From positions 1 to 64,000 of the forward strand of contig JAUZNX010000016.1 in the NCBI GenBank assembly GCA_030706745.1: a DNA stretch of 64,000 nt, given 5' to 3'. The stretch's first letter is position 1, and every line of letters begins with the position of its first letter. The notes below the pieces were generated by a model. It saw only the letters and a program-made list of their open reading frames with translations. It ran no database searches and was not told where the DNA came from. The position numbers were made by a program, and so were the translations under genes. This document shows, piece after piece, positions 42,447 to 51,607 of this stretch. The stretch is from Bacteroidota bacterium (GTDB lineage Bacteria > Bacteroidota > Ignavibacteria > Palsa-1295).

Positions 42447-43583
42447 GTGCAATTCACGCTCGAAAAAACAGATAGCACCACGAAAGCCCGCGCGGGTCGC
42501 GTTCAAACTGCGCACGGCGAAATCCTCACGCCGGCCTTCATGCCGGTCGGGACACTCGGCACCGTAAAGGCGCTTACTGCAAAAGACGTATGGGAGACGG
42601 GCGCGCGTATGGTCCTCGCGAATGCCTATCATTTGTATCTGCGGCCCGGCACGGAAGTCATCGCCGAAGCCGGCGGGATTCATCGCTTTGCACACTGGCA
42701 AGGCTCGGTCCTGACGGATTCTGGCGGCTACCAGGTGTTCTCACTCGCCGATCTTCGGAAGACAACCGACGATGGCGTTCACTTCAAGAGTCATCTCGAT
42801 GGCTCCGCGCATTATTTCACGGCGGAGAAAGTGATTGAGATCGAGCGAGCTATCGGCGCAGATATTATCATGCCGCTCGATGAGTGTCCGCCATCGAATG
42901 CCAGGCCAGACGTGATCGAGCAGGCCGTACGACGCACGATTGCCTGGGCGCGCCGCAGCATGGAGCATCTGGCAAAAACATCGGGCGCGCACGGGTACGA
43001 GCAATCCCTCTTCCCCATCGTGCAAGGCGGCACGGACCGAGTCATGCGAGAGGCTTGTGCCCGCGAGTTGATTGATCTGAGCGCCGATGGCTATGCGATC
43101 GGCGGTCTCGCTGTCGGCGAACCAAACGAGACGATGTATCAGGTCACCGATTGGACAACGGACGTCTTGCCCGCAGAGAAGCCGCGCTATTTGATGGGCG
43201 TCGGCACGCCAGTGGACTTGCTCGAATCCATCGCGCGCGGTGTCGATATGTTCGATTGCGTCCTTCCCACACGCAACGCGCGGAATGGGCAGATCTTCAC
43301 CCGGCGCGGCAAACTGAACATGCGCAACGCAAAATGGAAGAAGGACTTCTCCCCCATCGATGAAGAGACCAATAGCTACGCATCGAAGAACTTCTCGAAA
43401 GCGTATCTCGCGCATCTCATCAACTCGAACGAAATTCTTGGACTTACGCTGGCCACAATGCACAACGTAGCATTTTACGAACAGCTGGTACAGGAAGCGA
43501 GAGTGAGAATCCTGAATGGATCGTTCAGCGATTGGCTCCCAGAATTTCGACATCTGTATCTATCGAATGATGAGAACTCGTAA
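42447..43583 (+). CDS. tgt: tRNA-guanine transglycosylase lacking the zinc cysteines
   Basis: Exchanges guanine 34 for preQ1 in queuosine tRNAs. 378 residues; catalytic Asp91 (LTDSGGYQVF) and Asp270 (MFDCVLPTRNARNG) are present, as are VQGG and GGLAVGE. The zinc site of E. coli Tgt (Cys302, Cys304, Cys307, His333) aligns without gaps to Thr308, Ser310, Ser313 and His339 (IDEETNSYASKNFSKAY, TMHN). All three cysteines are lost. GTG start immediately after the ABC gene. Overlaps the Nudix gene by 17 bases. Confidence 0.93.
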   Translation: MQFTLEKTDSTTKARAGRVQTAHGEILTPAFMPVGTLGTVKALTAKDVWETGARMVLANAYHLYLRPGTEVIAEAGGIHRFAHWQGSVLTDSGGYQVFSLADLRKTTDDGVHFKSHLDGSAHYFTAEKVIEIERAIGADIIMPLDECPPSNARPDVIEQAVRRTIAWARRSMEHLAKTSGAHGYEQSLFPIVQGGTDRVMREACARELIDLSADGYAIGGLAVGEPNETMYQVTDWTTDVLPAEKPRYLMGVGTPVDLLESIARGVDMFDCVLPTRNARNGQIFTRRGKLNMRNAKWKKDFSPIDEETNSYASKNFSKAYLAHLINSNEILGLTLATMHNVAFYEQLVQEARVRILNGSFSDWLPEFRHLYLSNDENS

Positions 43584-44049
43584 TCAGGCTCGCGGTTTTG
43601 TCCTCAACGAAGCCGGACATGTCTTGCTGGTCAAGTATGAGGATACCGAACCCGTCAACCCCGCGGAGCCGGAGATTCTGCACTATTGGGTACTGCCCGG
43701 CGGCGGCATCGAGCCTGGTGAAACCTACGAGCAGGCCGTTGCGCGAGAAGTACTCGAAGAGACTGGCGTAACAGTCACCGAGGTTGGGCGACGGCTCTAT
43801 GTTTTGGAAAAGGAGCTGATCTTCGCCGGCTCGCCGCATCTGATGCACGCCGAGTATTTCTTTGCGCGTTGTTTGGGTCAACCAGAAGCATTCAACGCCG
43901 ATCCGGATGAAGGTATTGTTGATGTTCGCTGGTGGAGTTACGAGCAGATTCGCGCCGCCGATGAGATATTTCTCCCGAAGGGTTTTCTGAAGTTATTCGA
44001 TGAGGCGTGGTCCGATAACAGCCCAGAGCGAGACGGGCTTCCTGAATGA
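43567..44049 (+). CDS. Nudix hydrolase
   Basis: 160 residues. The Nudix box GGGIEPGETYEQAVAREVLEETGV is split here as GGGIEPGETYEQAV and AREVLEETGV, complete for metal binding. ARGFVLNEAGHVLLVKYED begins the fold. It may hydrolyse nucleoside diphosphate derivatives; the substrate is unknown. ATG-ATG start within the last codons of tgt indicates coupling. Confidence 0.9.
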   Translation: MMRTRNQARGFVLNEAGHVLLVKYEDTEPVNPAEPEILHYWVLPGGGIEPGETYEQAVAREVLEETGVTVTEVGRRLYVLEKELIFAGSPHLMHAEYFFARCLGQPEAFNADPDEGIVDVRWWSYEQIRAADEIFLPKGFLKLFDEAWSDNSPERDGLPE

Positions 44050-44117
44050 TTCGGTCCGGCCTGCTGTTTTCTGTGGCTCGATAATCGGCGCCTCTGATAC
44101 CCCATAAACTAAGCATT

Positions 44118-44459
44118 ATGACCAACTTCTTCCATTTACTTAGCTTCCACTCACTTCTGATGTCTCCCCCAGCGGGCCCCGGACAACAGACGAATCCCAT
44201 CATGCAATTTCTGCCACTGATTCTGATCGTGGCCGTTTTCTATTTGTTCCTGATCCGCCCGCAGAAGAAGCGTCAGAAAGAGCGCGAAGCACTCATCAGT
44301 AAGATGGAAAAGGGCGACAAAGTCGTGACGTCGAGTGGTATCCACGGCACCGTCTCCCAGGTCGAAGACACCACGATTCTCGTTCAGGTCGCTGAGAATA
44401 CGAAGATGCGATTCGAGAAATCGGCCGTCACGAATGTCACATCCAAGAACGCTTCGTAG
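44118..44459 (+). CDS. yajC: preprotein translocase subunit YajC
   Basis: 113 residues. One membrane helix (IMQFLPLILIVAVFYLFLI, about 28-46) followed by RPQKKRQKEREALISKMEKG and the cytoplasmic strand domain GDKVVTSSGIHGTVSQVED, the YajC signature. The N-terminus is about 20 residues longer than usual, and a later ATG (MSPPAG) is possible. It is near tgt, the common tgt-yajC order, with the Nudix gene inserted between. Confidence 0.94.
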   Translation: MTNFFHLLSFHSLLMSPPAGPGQQTNPIMQFLPLILIVAVFYLFLIRPQKKRQKEREALISKMEKGDKVVTSSGIHGTVSQVEDTTILVQVAENTKMRFEKSAVTNVTSKNAS

Positions 44460-44609
44460 TTACGAGTAACGAGCGATGAGTAGCGAGTCACGAGCATGAA
44501 ACTCCGAACACACAAAGCCTCCATCTACTTCGACGTATCCCGGGCTACGCATTTCGCGTTGAGCATTTCGCGTCACGCGTTACCAGTTTCCCATCACTCG
44601 TTACTCATC
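44459..44609. repeat. word-repeat hairpin region (GAGTAACGAG-type) between yajC and ribBA
   Basis: The left side (44459-44495) repeats GAGTAACGAG, GATGAGTAGCGAG, GTCACGAG; the right side (44550-44609) repeats CGCGTCACGCGTTAC and CATCACTCGTTACTCATC, so GAGTAACGAGCGATG pairs with CATCACTCGTTACTC at near full match. The words are the same family as those between fabG and acpP. Confidence 0.65.
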
Positions 44610-44620
44610 CACTAAAGACG

Positions 44621-45871
44621 ATGCTGCACCGAATCGAAGAAGCGATTGCCGATGTCCGTGCCGGGCGTGGCGTCATCGTTGTGGACGATGAAGACCGCGA
44701 GAACGAAGGCGATTTTATTGCTGCCGCCGAGACCGTAACGCCGGAGATGATCGCGTTCATGTTGCGCCGGACCAGCGGGATTATCTGCGCGCCGCTGACC
44801 GAAGCACGCGCGGCAGAACTCGATCTGCCGATGATGGTCGAGATCAACACAGCGCGACATGGTACGCCGTTTACCGTCAGCGTCGATTACTTACAAGGGA
44901 CATCGACCGGTGTTTCTGCCGAGGATCGCGCCAAAACGATTCTCGCACTCGCCGATCCGAAATCAAAAGGCCGCGACTTCGCCCGCCCAGGGCATATCTT
45001 TCCACTGCGCGCGGTCGATGAAGGAGTGCTTCGCCGCGCCGGTCATACTGAAGCTGCCGTCGATCTTGCGCGGATGGCGGGATTCCAACCCATCGCGGTC
45101 CTGTGCGAACTCATAAATGACGATGGCTCGATGGCACGCCTTCCCGATCTGCAGAAGATTGCGGATGAGTTCAAGCTGAAGATCATTAGCGTTCAAGACC
45201 TGATTAGCTATCGGATGCACCGTGAGCATTTGATGGAAAAAGTCGTCGAGGTCGCGCTGCCGACTGAGTATGGCGAGTTTCGATTGCATCTCTACGAGAA
45301 CAAGGTCGACCGCAAAGAGCACATTGCACTGACCAAGGGCGATGTCGGCAATGGCGATCCTGTACTTGTACGAGTTCACTCCGAATGTTTTACCGGCGAT
45401 ACGCTGGGCTCGCTCCGTTGCGATTGTCAGGACCAACTGCATGCAGCAATGATGATGGTCGAAGCGGCCGGCCGTGGAATTGTCGTATATATGCGTCAGG
45501 AAGGTCGTGGAATTGGACTCGTCAACAAACTCCGTGCATACAAATTGCAGGAGGAAGGTAAGGATACAGTCGAAGCGAACGAGGCGCTTGGCTTCAAGGC
45601 CGACTTGCGGGATTATGGTCTGGGCGCGCAGATCCTCGCAAACCTCGGTGTCAAGAAGATGCGCCTCATGACGAATAATCCCAAGAAAGTCGTCGGCTTA
45701 TCCAGTTACGGCCTCGAAATCGTCGAACGCGTCCCCATCGAAATCCCCGCGAACTTACGGAATGCACACTACCTCGAAACGAAGCGCGTGAAATTGGGAC
45801 ACATGCTCACGCAAAGCGGACTGCTGCCCACGAACGGCACCGCCCCGGCTCACGAGCCAGAGCAACCCTAA
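44621..45871 (+). CDS. ribBA: bifunctional DHBP synthase / GTP cyclohydrolase II
   Basis: 416 residues; first steps of both branches of riboflavin synthesis. RibB half (1-205): [46 protein letters not shown]. RibA half (206-400): zinc cysteines in [16 protein letters not shown], catalytic RQEGRGIGL, and LTNNPKK as MTNNPKKV. The fused order B-A is usual. No FMN riboswitch is seen in the upstream gap, which is filled by the word-repeat hairpin. Confidence 0.96.
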   Translation: MLHRIEEAIADVRAGRGVIVVDDEDRENEGDFIAAAETVTPEMIAFMLRRTSGIICAPLTEARAAELDLPMMVEINTARHGTPFTVSVDYLQGTSTGVSAEDRAKTILALADPKSKGRDFARPGHIFPLRAVDEGVLRRAGHTEAAVDLARMAGFQPIAVLCELINDDGSMARLPDLQKIADEFKLKIISVQDLISYRMHREHLMEKVVEVALPTEYGEFRLHLYENKVDRKEHIALTKGDVGNGDPVLVRVHSECFTGDTLGSLRCDCQDQLHAAMMMVEAAGRGIVVYMRQEGRGIGLVNKLRAYKLQEEGKDTVEANEALGFKADLRDYGLGAQILANLGVKKMRLMTNNPKKVVGLSSYGLEIVERVPIEIPANLRNAHYLETKRVKLGHMLTQSGLLPTNGTAPAHEPEQP

Positions 45872-45937
45872 AGCTCCGGGAACAGATTTGGGCTGCGAAA
45901 TGCTAAGAACTCTGAGGCAACCGTGGTTGCATCAGAT

Positions 45938-45977
45938 GTGCTGAGCATGGGGCAGATCGCATTCCCATGCTCAGCAC
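45938..45977 (+). terminator. terminator-like hairpin between ribBA and greA
   Basis: A perfect 14-bp stem GTGCTGAGCATGGG / CCCATGCTCAGCAC with a 12-base loop, followed by TTTGTCACTT. It is 67 bases after the ribBA stop and 35 before the greA start. Confidence 0.65.
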
Positions 45978-46011
45978 TTTGTCACTTAGGCTCCGGTTCA
46001 TTTTCCCATTT

Positions 46012-46488
46012 ATGGAACAAGGCAAGATTTACGTTACGCGGCAGCGCCTCGCCGAAATCGAGGAGGAGGTGCGCAAGCTGAAGGTCTATGGACGTCGCGA
46101 TATCGCGGCGCGCATTGCCGAGGCCCGTTCGCACGGCGATCTCTCGGAGAATGCCGAGTACGATGCGGCGCGGGAAGAACAAGGCCTGCTCGAACTCCGC
46201 ATTCGAAAAATGGAGGAAATCCTTGGCCGCTCCACGATCATTGATGAGAGCAATATCTCCATCGACAAAGTTGGCATTATGACGCGCGTCACGGTCATTA
46301 ATGAGAAGACTGGCAAAGAAAGTGATTATCAGATCGTCTCCCAGGAGGAAGCCGATTTTGACAATGGCCGGATCTCCATGAGCTCTCCAATCGGCAAGGC
46401 CCTCATGGGCAAGCGCGTCGGCGATGGCATTCAGGTCAAGGTACCGGCCGGAGTGCTGAATTTTAAGGTTAAAGAAATCGGAAGGTAG
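46012..46488 (+). CDS. greA: transcription elongation factor GreA
   Basis: 158 residues. The N-terminal coiled coil (RLAEIEEEVRKLKVYGRRDIA) with the acidic tip region GDLSENAEYDAAREEQ that reaches the polymerase active site; the C-terminal FKBP-like domain with SPIGKALMGKRVGD. It rescues backtracked RNA polymerase. ATG MEQGKIYVT is chosen because the upstream frame is a terminator-region artefact. Confidence 0.95.
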   Translation: MEQGKIYVTRQRLAEIEEEVRKLKVYGRRDIAARIAEARSHGDLSENAEYDAAREEQGLLELRIRKMEEILGRSTIIDESNISIDKVGIMTRVTVINEKTGKESDYQIVSQEEADFDNGRISMSSPIGKALMGKRVGDGIQVKVPAGVLNFKVKEIGR

Positions 46489-46496
46489 AAAGAATC

Positions 46497-46623
46497 TGGA
46501 TTTCGCAGATTAGGTCGGATTTCGCGGACGATTTTTCGGATTTGAATTGTTTACGCGTTCACATGCGGATTCCAGAAAGTTAGAATCAATCCGGTAATCC
46601 GCATCATTCGTGTAATCCTGGTT
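46497..46623. repeat. word-repeat inverted region (GGATTTCGCAGATT-type) after greA
   Basis: The left side reads GGATTTCGCAGATT, GGATTTCGCGGA, CGGATTTG; the right side reads AATCCGGTAATCCGCATC and GTGTAATCCTGG. The reverse complement of the right side is GGATTACACGAAT...CGGATTACCGGATT, matching the left words loosely. It is a fifth member of the intergenic hairpin family. Confidence 0.5.
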
Positions 46624-46633
46624 CAAGTATCTG

Positions 46634-46717
46634 GCCCGAGTGGCGAAATTGGTAGACGCAGCAGACTCAAAATCTGCCGTTAGCGATAATGTGCCGGTTC
46701 GAGTCCGGCCTCGGGCA
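46634..46717 (+). tRNA. tRNA-Leu (CAA)
   Basis: 84 bases. Acceptor arm GCCCGAG / CTCGGGC plus discriminator A; anticodon arm GCAGA-CTCAAAA-TCTGC with anticodon CAA (reads UUG); T arm GCCGG-TTCGAGT-CCGGC; long class II variable arm CGTTAGCGATAATG, as expected for leucine. The 3' CCA is not encoded. Confidence 0.96.
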
Positions 46718-46743
46718 CAAGCATTTTTCAACGAGCGAGTGGC

Positions 46744-47106
46744 TCAACGAGCCTGGCTGAGATGCGCTGAATTGAATGTCCCACAACCCCGCTTGCCAGC
46801 GTGAGCCTGAGAACGCCACGAAGGCGTTCCTAAGAGTTGGAAATGCAAGCAAGCGATTTTGATGCATCCACCCGACACTCGGTAGGAGAGCACCAAGATT
46901 ATCCTAACATTCGAGATCTCCAAATACTGTCCCAAATACTCTTTGCCGGTTCGCATATAGAACGCAAGCATTCGAATGGTCCCATCTTCATCGAAGTGTT
47001 CCATTCGAGAAGTGCAGGTAATTCCGTAGAGGGAATAGCCTTTGTAAGGAGTTGTCGTGACCGTGTATCCAACACCAGATCGGTCGTGAAAAGACAGTGT
47101 CTTCGG
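46744..47106 (-). pseudogene. open frame without start, possible gene remnant
   Basis: About 120 codons are open on the minus strand, but the only ATG is a third of the way in and has no ribosome site. The upstream half reads like a real beta-type protein (GVGYTVTTTPYKGYSLYG, then MEHFDEDGTIRMLAFYMR), while the last 40 codons look random. It begins just past the terminator of the response-regulator gene. The family is not recognised and it may be chance. The rest of the 470-base gap shows a small hairpin GAACGCC/GGCGTTC and nothing else. Confidence 0.25.
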
Positions 47107-47136
47107 TCATGCTTCTATCGCTTTCGGTCATAAAAA

Positions 47137-47158
47137 AACCGTGACTGAAATCACGGTT
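47137..47158 (-). terminator. intrinsic terminator of the kinase/regulator operon
   Basis: On the minus strand: AACCGTGA, loop TTTCAG, TCACGGTT, then TTTTTA. It starts 30 bases after the response-regulator stop. Confidence 0.85.
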
Positions 47159-47187
47159 GGTGCAAGAACAAAAATGCGCTGAATTGC

Positions 47188-47814
47188 CTACGACTTGGTT
47201 TCGAGGATGCCTTGTTTGCGAGCCCAGGATGCTGCTTCCGTGCGAGATGTCGCTCCGAGTTTGCTGTAGATATTCGAGACGTGGTTCTTCACGGTCCCCT
47301 CATTGAGGAACAGCTTCTCGGCGATCACGGCGTTGCTTTGCTCGATGAGGCCGAGCACCTTCAATTCCATGTTTGTGAGATGTGCCTGCTCGATGGCGGA
47401 GTCAGTCTGGACCAATTCCGCAGCTGTGGTCGGGCTAATCCACGCCCCCTCCTCCCGTAGCGCGGCCCATCGGACGGCCTCAATGATGCGCTCGCGTTTC
47501 TCTTCTTTGATCAGGAATCCATTGGCGCCAGCCTCGAGCACGGCACGGGCGCGCTGCTTTTGGTAGCCAGTCATGACAAGGATCGGCGTCGTGTCGCCAA
47601 TCGCGCGGAGTTCGCGGATCACATCGAGTCCGTGTTTATCCGGCAGGTGTAGATCGAGTACGATGACATCGGGAGTGAACGACCGGATGCTCGCAAAAAC
47701 ATCGAGGCCACGATTGGCCTCGGCCACAACTTCGATGTCCGGCTCGGCATCGAGCCATGACTTAATTCCTTTGCGTACCATTTCGTGGTCATCCACGATG
47801 AGGACTCGGACCAT
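47188..47814 (-). CDS. LuxR/NarL-family response regulator
   Basis: 208 residues. Receiver domain with Asp8/Asp9, phosphoacceptor Asp54 (VIVLDLHLPD) and the Lys of GFLIKEEK. A LuxR-type helix-turn-helix (LTNMELKVLGLIEQSNAVIAEKLF split by the NEGTVKNHVSNIYSKLGA recognition part) is at about 145-200. Transcribed after the sensor kinase with a 38-base gap, so the pair is a complete two-component system. Its targets are unknown; the divergent giant T9SS cargo at 51.6 kb is a candidate. Confidence 0.93.
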   Translation of the reverse strand: MVRVLIVDDHEMVRKGIKSWLDAEPDIEVVAEANRGLDVFASIRSFTPDVIVLDLHLPDKHGLDVIRELRAIGDTTPILVMTGYQKQRARAVLEAGANGFLIKEEKRERIIEAVRWAALREEGAWISPTTAAELVQTDSAIEQAHLTNMELKVLGLIEQSNAVIAEKLFLNEGTVKNHVSNIYSKLGATSRTEAASWARKQGILETKS

Positions 47815-47852
47815 AACTCAGGGTTGTTTGTGGGGGAACATTCAGGCCGGAC

Positions 47853-50800
47853 TCAGGCCTTTCGATTCAAAACATAACGGTTCCAAAACGGTTTACGCCT
47901 CAAATAAGTAACACAAATTCGCGTCCCCTTGCCGCGCGTGGAGGTGATTTGAAGTCTGGCTCTTATCTCATTCGCATACGCTTGCATCAGGATGAGCCCA
48001 TATCGCTTGCCCGATCCAATCGCCTTGAACGTGGAAGAAACATCGAATCCTCGACCGTCATCGATGATTTCCAGCGTGCACCCGGTGCCTTCCCCCGCGA
48101 ATCGCACGCGGACCTCCGAAGCTTCCGCATGCTTCTTGACATTCGCCAGCGCGGTGCGGAATATACGGAAGAGGTTTTGCTGCGCGATCAGGGGCAGTTG
48201 GTTCGGCTCCGGACGCATCTCGGTGGCGATCTTAAGATGTGGATTCTGTTCTTCAAAGCTCTCGATGAACTGCGCCAGCTCTTGCACAAGCCCTTGCTCG
48301 AATCGTGGAAGTTGCAGCTCACCCGTAACAGCCCGCAATTCTCCACGCACTTTCTTTAGCAGTGTGCCAAGCGTCTCGTGTCTAATCTCATCCGATTCGT
48401 TCGCTGCCACACCCTCGAGTAGAAACCTGGTCGCATAAAGATCCTGAAGGGGGCCATCATGCAACTCGCCGGCGATGTTGACGCGCTCTTGTTCCAGGGC
48501 ACGATCGATCATGTGTTGATTTGCGCGTTCGAGCGTGCGGTGCCGCTGGACCCAGGCGAGTACCAAAGCAATGGAAGTAAACCCCACGAGCAGTTCGAAC
48601 CACCACGATTCCCAATACGGGGTGGCAATGAACACATTGATGCCGATTCCCCGGGCATCCCAGAATCCCTGCGCATTAGCACTGTTGATTCGTAGGAGAT
48701 AGTGGCCCGGCGGCAAATTATTGTACGATCCGCTATTGCGACTGCCGCACTGGACCCAATCGTGATCGACCCCGTCCATCATGTAGGCATAGCGTTCCTT
48801 GGCGGCGCTCGCAAAATCGAGAGAGGCAAATTCGAACGAGAGATCATTCTGGTCGTACGCAAGTGTAATGGTATCGCCATCCACCAATTCACTCGCAACT
48901 GGCGAGTACGCGGCGTTGAATGACGTGATTGCCAGGGGTGCTTTTGGAGCCTTATGCGCCAGCCGCTCTGGGAAGAAACTCGTAACACCATGATTACCTC
49001 CAAAGAACATTTCGCCTGTCGGCAACATCGCCGCGGCGCTCGGCTGGTATTCATTGTCCAGCAATCCGTCATCGATATCATAATTGCTGAACGTACGAAG
49101 ATCGGGATTGAAATGGCTTATCCCTCGGCCAGTTGCGATCCACAGGGTTCCAGCCTTGTCTTCGAGCATGGAGTATATGATGTTGCTGGACAGACCGTCC
49201 TTTTCCGTGAAGTGCCGAAAGCGGCCGCTCTCACGGTCGAAGAGATCCAGCCCCCCACCCCAGGATCCAATCCACAATCGCCCGCGCGAATCTTCAAACA
49301 GCGTCGAACAGGAATTGGAATTCAGACTGTATTCGTCGGCTGGATCATAGGTGAAAGAGGTGAATCTTCTCGTCGTTCGATCGAGCCGGAAGAGCCCTTC
49401 CGCGGTCCCAATCCAAAGATCGTTCAGATGGTCCTCCAGAATCGCGTAGACACCGTGCAAGCCGTTGTGGCCGACCTCCGAACCGGGGTATGAATACGAT
49501 ACCCATGCTCCACTCCTAGGGTCATAGCTGTGCAGCGTTGCAGCATTCTTGTCCATGGGCACCCCGCTTCCAAACCAAAGCTGTCCCTTTCGATCGCAAT
49601 AGACGACATAGCCACAGGTTGCAGGTGGAAGTACCCCCCGCCCGCTCCGCGGATGAAATGACGATGAGATCTGCAAATTCCGTGGCGTCCTGTGATCCGT
49701 CAGTGAGAAGAGTGCATGGTGGCCTGCGGCTCGAACAAAGAACGGTCCTGCCGTCACTCCAAACCATGTGTTTCTCGCGAAGTCCTGAACGATACAGTTG
49801 ATAGGATTCGGACCCTGAAAGACTGAGGGTCTCCCCTCAAGATGGAACTCATGATCTCGCGCGGACCATGCGAAGAGTTGGCCGGACAGCGTGCCTGCAA
49901 AGAGCGAGCCTTGATGATCGACATAAAGTGACCGGATGGTCTGTGGAGCAACCGAAGCACGCATCGTCCTACCCTGGTTCATCCCGCTTTGCAAGCGGTG
50001 CTTCTTGAACACGAGCGCATCCTTGTTCAGCGCGTAAAGGCCATTAAAGCTGCCAATCCACAAGCGCCCCTGGCGGTCCCACAGTCCGCACGTAAACACA
50101 TTGTCGTATGAGTTGACTGGCTCCAACAATCCCGTTTGGAACGGCTCGATGGAATGGTTCGCCACGTCGAAGATATACAACCCTCTCGATGTCCCCAAGA
50201 TATAGGACGTTCGGTTTGTGGTCCCGTTGCTTTCAAATTCATCGGGGAGTATGAAGGTTGGATTTTGGTTGGACATTCCCCAGCCAGCTGTCAACCGAAA
50301 TTCTATGAGGCTGCGGGACGCATGAAGAATCAATCGCTCGTGTGCTCCGCGCTCGAGAAAGAGATAGCCTTCACCCTTGCGTAAAGGCCACACCGTGGCA
50401 CTAGCGTCGCTGACAAGCCGTGACAACTCGGTCTTCGTATTGAACTCCATCAGCACGCCTGGTCTGTTGATGAGGATGTTCCCGCTATCGGTTTCGAAAA
50501 TTCTCACATCTCGGGGATCGGCTGCATGCGACATCAGGACCATCGCAGGAAGGTACGGATATCTTGTGAACGAGCCGCTCGTCCGATCGAAGTAATACAG
50601 TCCATCGCCATATGTTGCTACCCAGAGGCGGCGTTTGGAGTCACAAAGGATCGCGGAAATGTCGTTCGAACTAAGTGAGTTCTGGTTGTTGGAGTTATGA
50701 GTATAACGTTGAACGCGATCGGTTCGCCGGTCGAGCGAGTAGAGACCACCGTCGCGTGTCCCGACCCAAATGGTATGGGAGCTATCCTCACACAACGCGG

Positions 50801-51116
50801 TGATCACATTGCTTTGGAGCCCTTCCGGATGATGCGGAAGCGCATAGTACTGCTTGAAGGAATAGCCATCGTACTTATTGAGCCCATGGAAGGTCCCGAT
50901 CCAGATGAAGCCCTTGCTATCCTGAAGCATGCATGTGATGCGTCCTTCCGAGAGTCCGTCCGCAGTCCCGAGATGCCGAAATGACCGAGTGTTCTCCTGA
51001 GCGGAGGTTTGGCTGGTATCGAGCGAGAATACTACGAAGGCGAGCAGCACGAACCACCAAGGGTGGCCGCTCCATCGTGATGCCGCTAATTGGACTTGAA
51101 CCAACATTCCAATCAT
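47853..51116 (-). CDS. propeller-type sensor histidine kinase (Reg_prop, Y_Y_Y, HisKA_3, HATPase)
   Basis: 1087 residues. Signal/anchor helix HPWWFVLLAFVVFSLDTSQ at about 20-38. The sensor region holds about ten two-component-propeller repeats (e.g. FIWIGTFHGLNKYD, LWVATYGDGLYYFD, LWIGSWGGGLDLFD), then a Y_Y_Y domain ending near 780, a membrane helix (FELLVGFTSIALVLAWV), a HisKA_3 domain with His886 in ELHDGPLQDL, and a HATPase with NVKKHAEAS and DDGRGFD. No receiver is fused. ATG MIGMLVQ is chosen; the frame is open upstream but without signal sequence. Such kinases often sense extracellular polysaccharide fragments; the ligand here is unknown. Confidence 0.92.
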   Translation of the reverse strand: MIGMLVQVQLAASRWSGHPWWFVLLAFVVFSLDTSQTSAQENTRSFRHLGTADGLSEGRITCMLQDSKGFIWIGTFHGLNKYDGYSFKQYYALPHHPEGLQSNVITALCEDSSHTIWVGTRDGGLYSLDRRTDRVQRYTHNSNNQNSLSSNDISAILCDSKRRLWVATYGDGLYYFDRTSGSFTRYPYLPAMVLMSHAADPRDVRIFETDSGNILINRPGVLMEFNTKTELSRLVSDASATVWPLRKGEGYLFLERGAHERLILHASRSLIEFRLTAGWGMSNQNPTFILPDEFESNGTTNRTSYILGTSRGLYIFDVANHSIEPFQTGLLEPVNSYDNVFTCGLWDRQGRLWIGSFNGLYALNKDALVFKKHRLQSGMNQGRTMRASVAPQTIRSLYVDHQGSLFAGTLSGQLFAWSARDHEFHLEGRPSVFQGPNPINCIVQDFARNTWFGVTAGPFFVRAAGHHALFSLTDHRTPRNLQISSSFHPRSGRGVLPPATCGYVVYCDRKGQLWFGSGVPMDKNAATLHSYDPRSGAWVSYSYPGSEVGHNGLHGVYAILEDHLNDLWIGTAEGLFRLDRTTRRFTSFTYDPADEYSLNSNSCSTLFEDSRGRLWIGSWGGGLDLFDRESGRFRHFTEKDGLSSNIIYSMLEDKAGTLWIATGRGISHFNPDLRTFSNYDIDDGLLDNEYQPSAAAMLPTGEMFFGGNHGVTSFFPERLAHKAPKAPLAITSFNAAYSPVASELVDGDTITLAYDQNDLSFEFASLDFASAAKERYAYMMDGVDHDWVQCGSRNSGSYNNLPPGHYLLRINSANAQGFWDARGIGINVFIATPYWESWWFELLVGFTSIALVLAWVQRHRTLERANQHMIDRALEQERVNIAGELHDGPLQDLYATRFLLEGVAANESDEIRHETLGTLLKKVRGELRAVTGELQLPRFEQGLVQELAQFIESFEEQNPHLKIATEMRPEPNQLPLIAQQNLFRIFRTALANVKKHAEASEVRVRFAGEGTGCTLEIIDDGRGFDVSSTFKAIGSGKRYGLILMQAYANEIRARLQITSTRGKGTRICVTYLRRKPFWNRYVLNRKA

Positions 51117-51607
51117 CGCCTGAATAATGTTAAACCGAAGGAACGGGTGCGGAGATTTCGGAAGGACCCGTTTCGGACCGCTTATCTTCTTTACAAAGAT
51201 ACTACACGTCCAGCACTGCCAATCAAATCGCTCAACCAGACTTGCCAGTTCAACGCGATTGCAGCGGAGAAGACGCGCTGATGGGTGTCCCCATGCAAGC
51301 GCGCTCCAGCGGAAGCTCGAATGAATTTCCACAAAAAGGGGATCGATCGCCGCACTGTCAGGAAAGCTTGCTCGATCGTTCGATCGTGGGCTTTGGGTAG
51401 CTCGGTCTCAGTCTTGGTAAATCCATTCGTCTTAGTCAAGCAAGTGTTGTGCTTGACGAATCTATCATGTTCCTGAGTTCAACGGCAGAAGAACGCCAGC
51501 CCTATTCTTTGTCGTCTTTGCTGGTTCGAGTTCTGTACAGAATCATGAAATGACAATCTCGAATATTCCGTAGAACACAAATTGACTACTTGCATGTTAA
51601 TTGTGGT
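51117..51607. other. divergent intergenic region of about 490 bases
   Basis: Separates the sensor kinase from the giant T9SS cargo. It contains a perfect 8-bp stem GTCAAGCA / TGCTTGAC with a 7-base loop (51435-51457). No gene is convincing; the open frames here are short and lack ribosome sites. Both flanking genes probably have their promoters here. Confidence 0.5.

Noticed and set aside
44460-44620. FMN riboswitch before ribBA
   Set aside because: The conserved RFN-type blocks (AGGGGCAGGGTG...) are absent; the gap is filled by the word-repeat inverted region.
46837-47133. 98-codon plus-strand frame after tRNA-Leu
   Set aside because: No family features; it runs up to the response-regulator terminator and overlaps a more protein-like minus frame.
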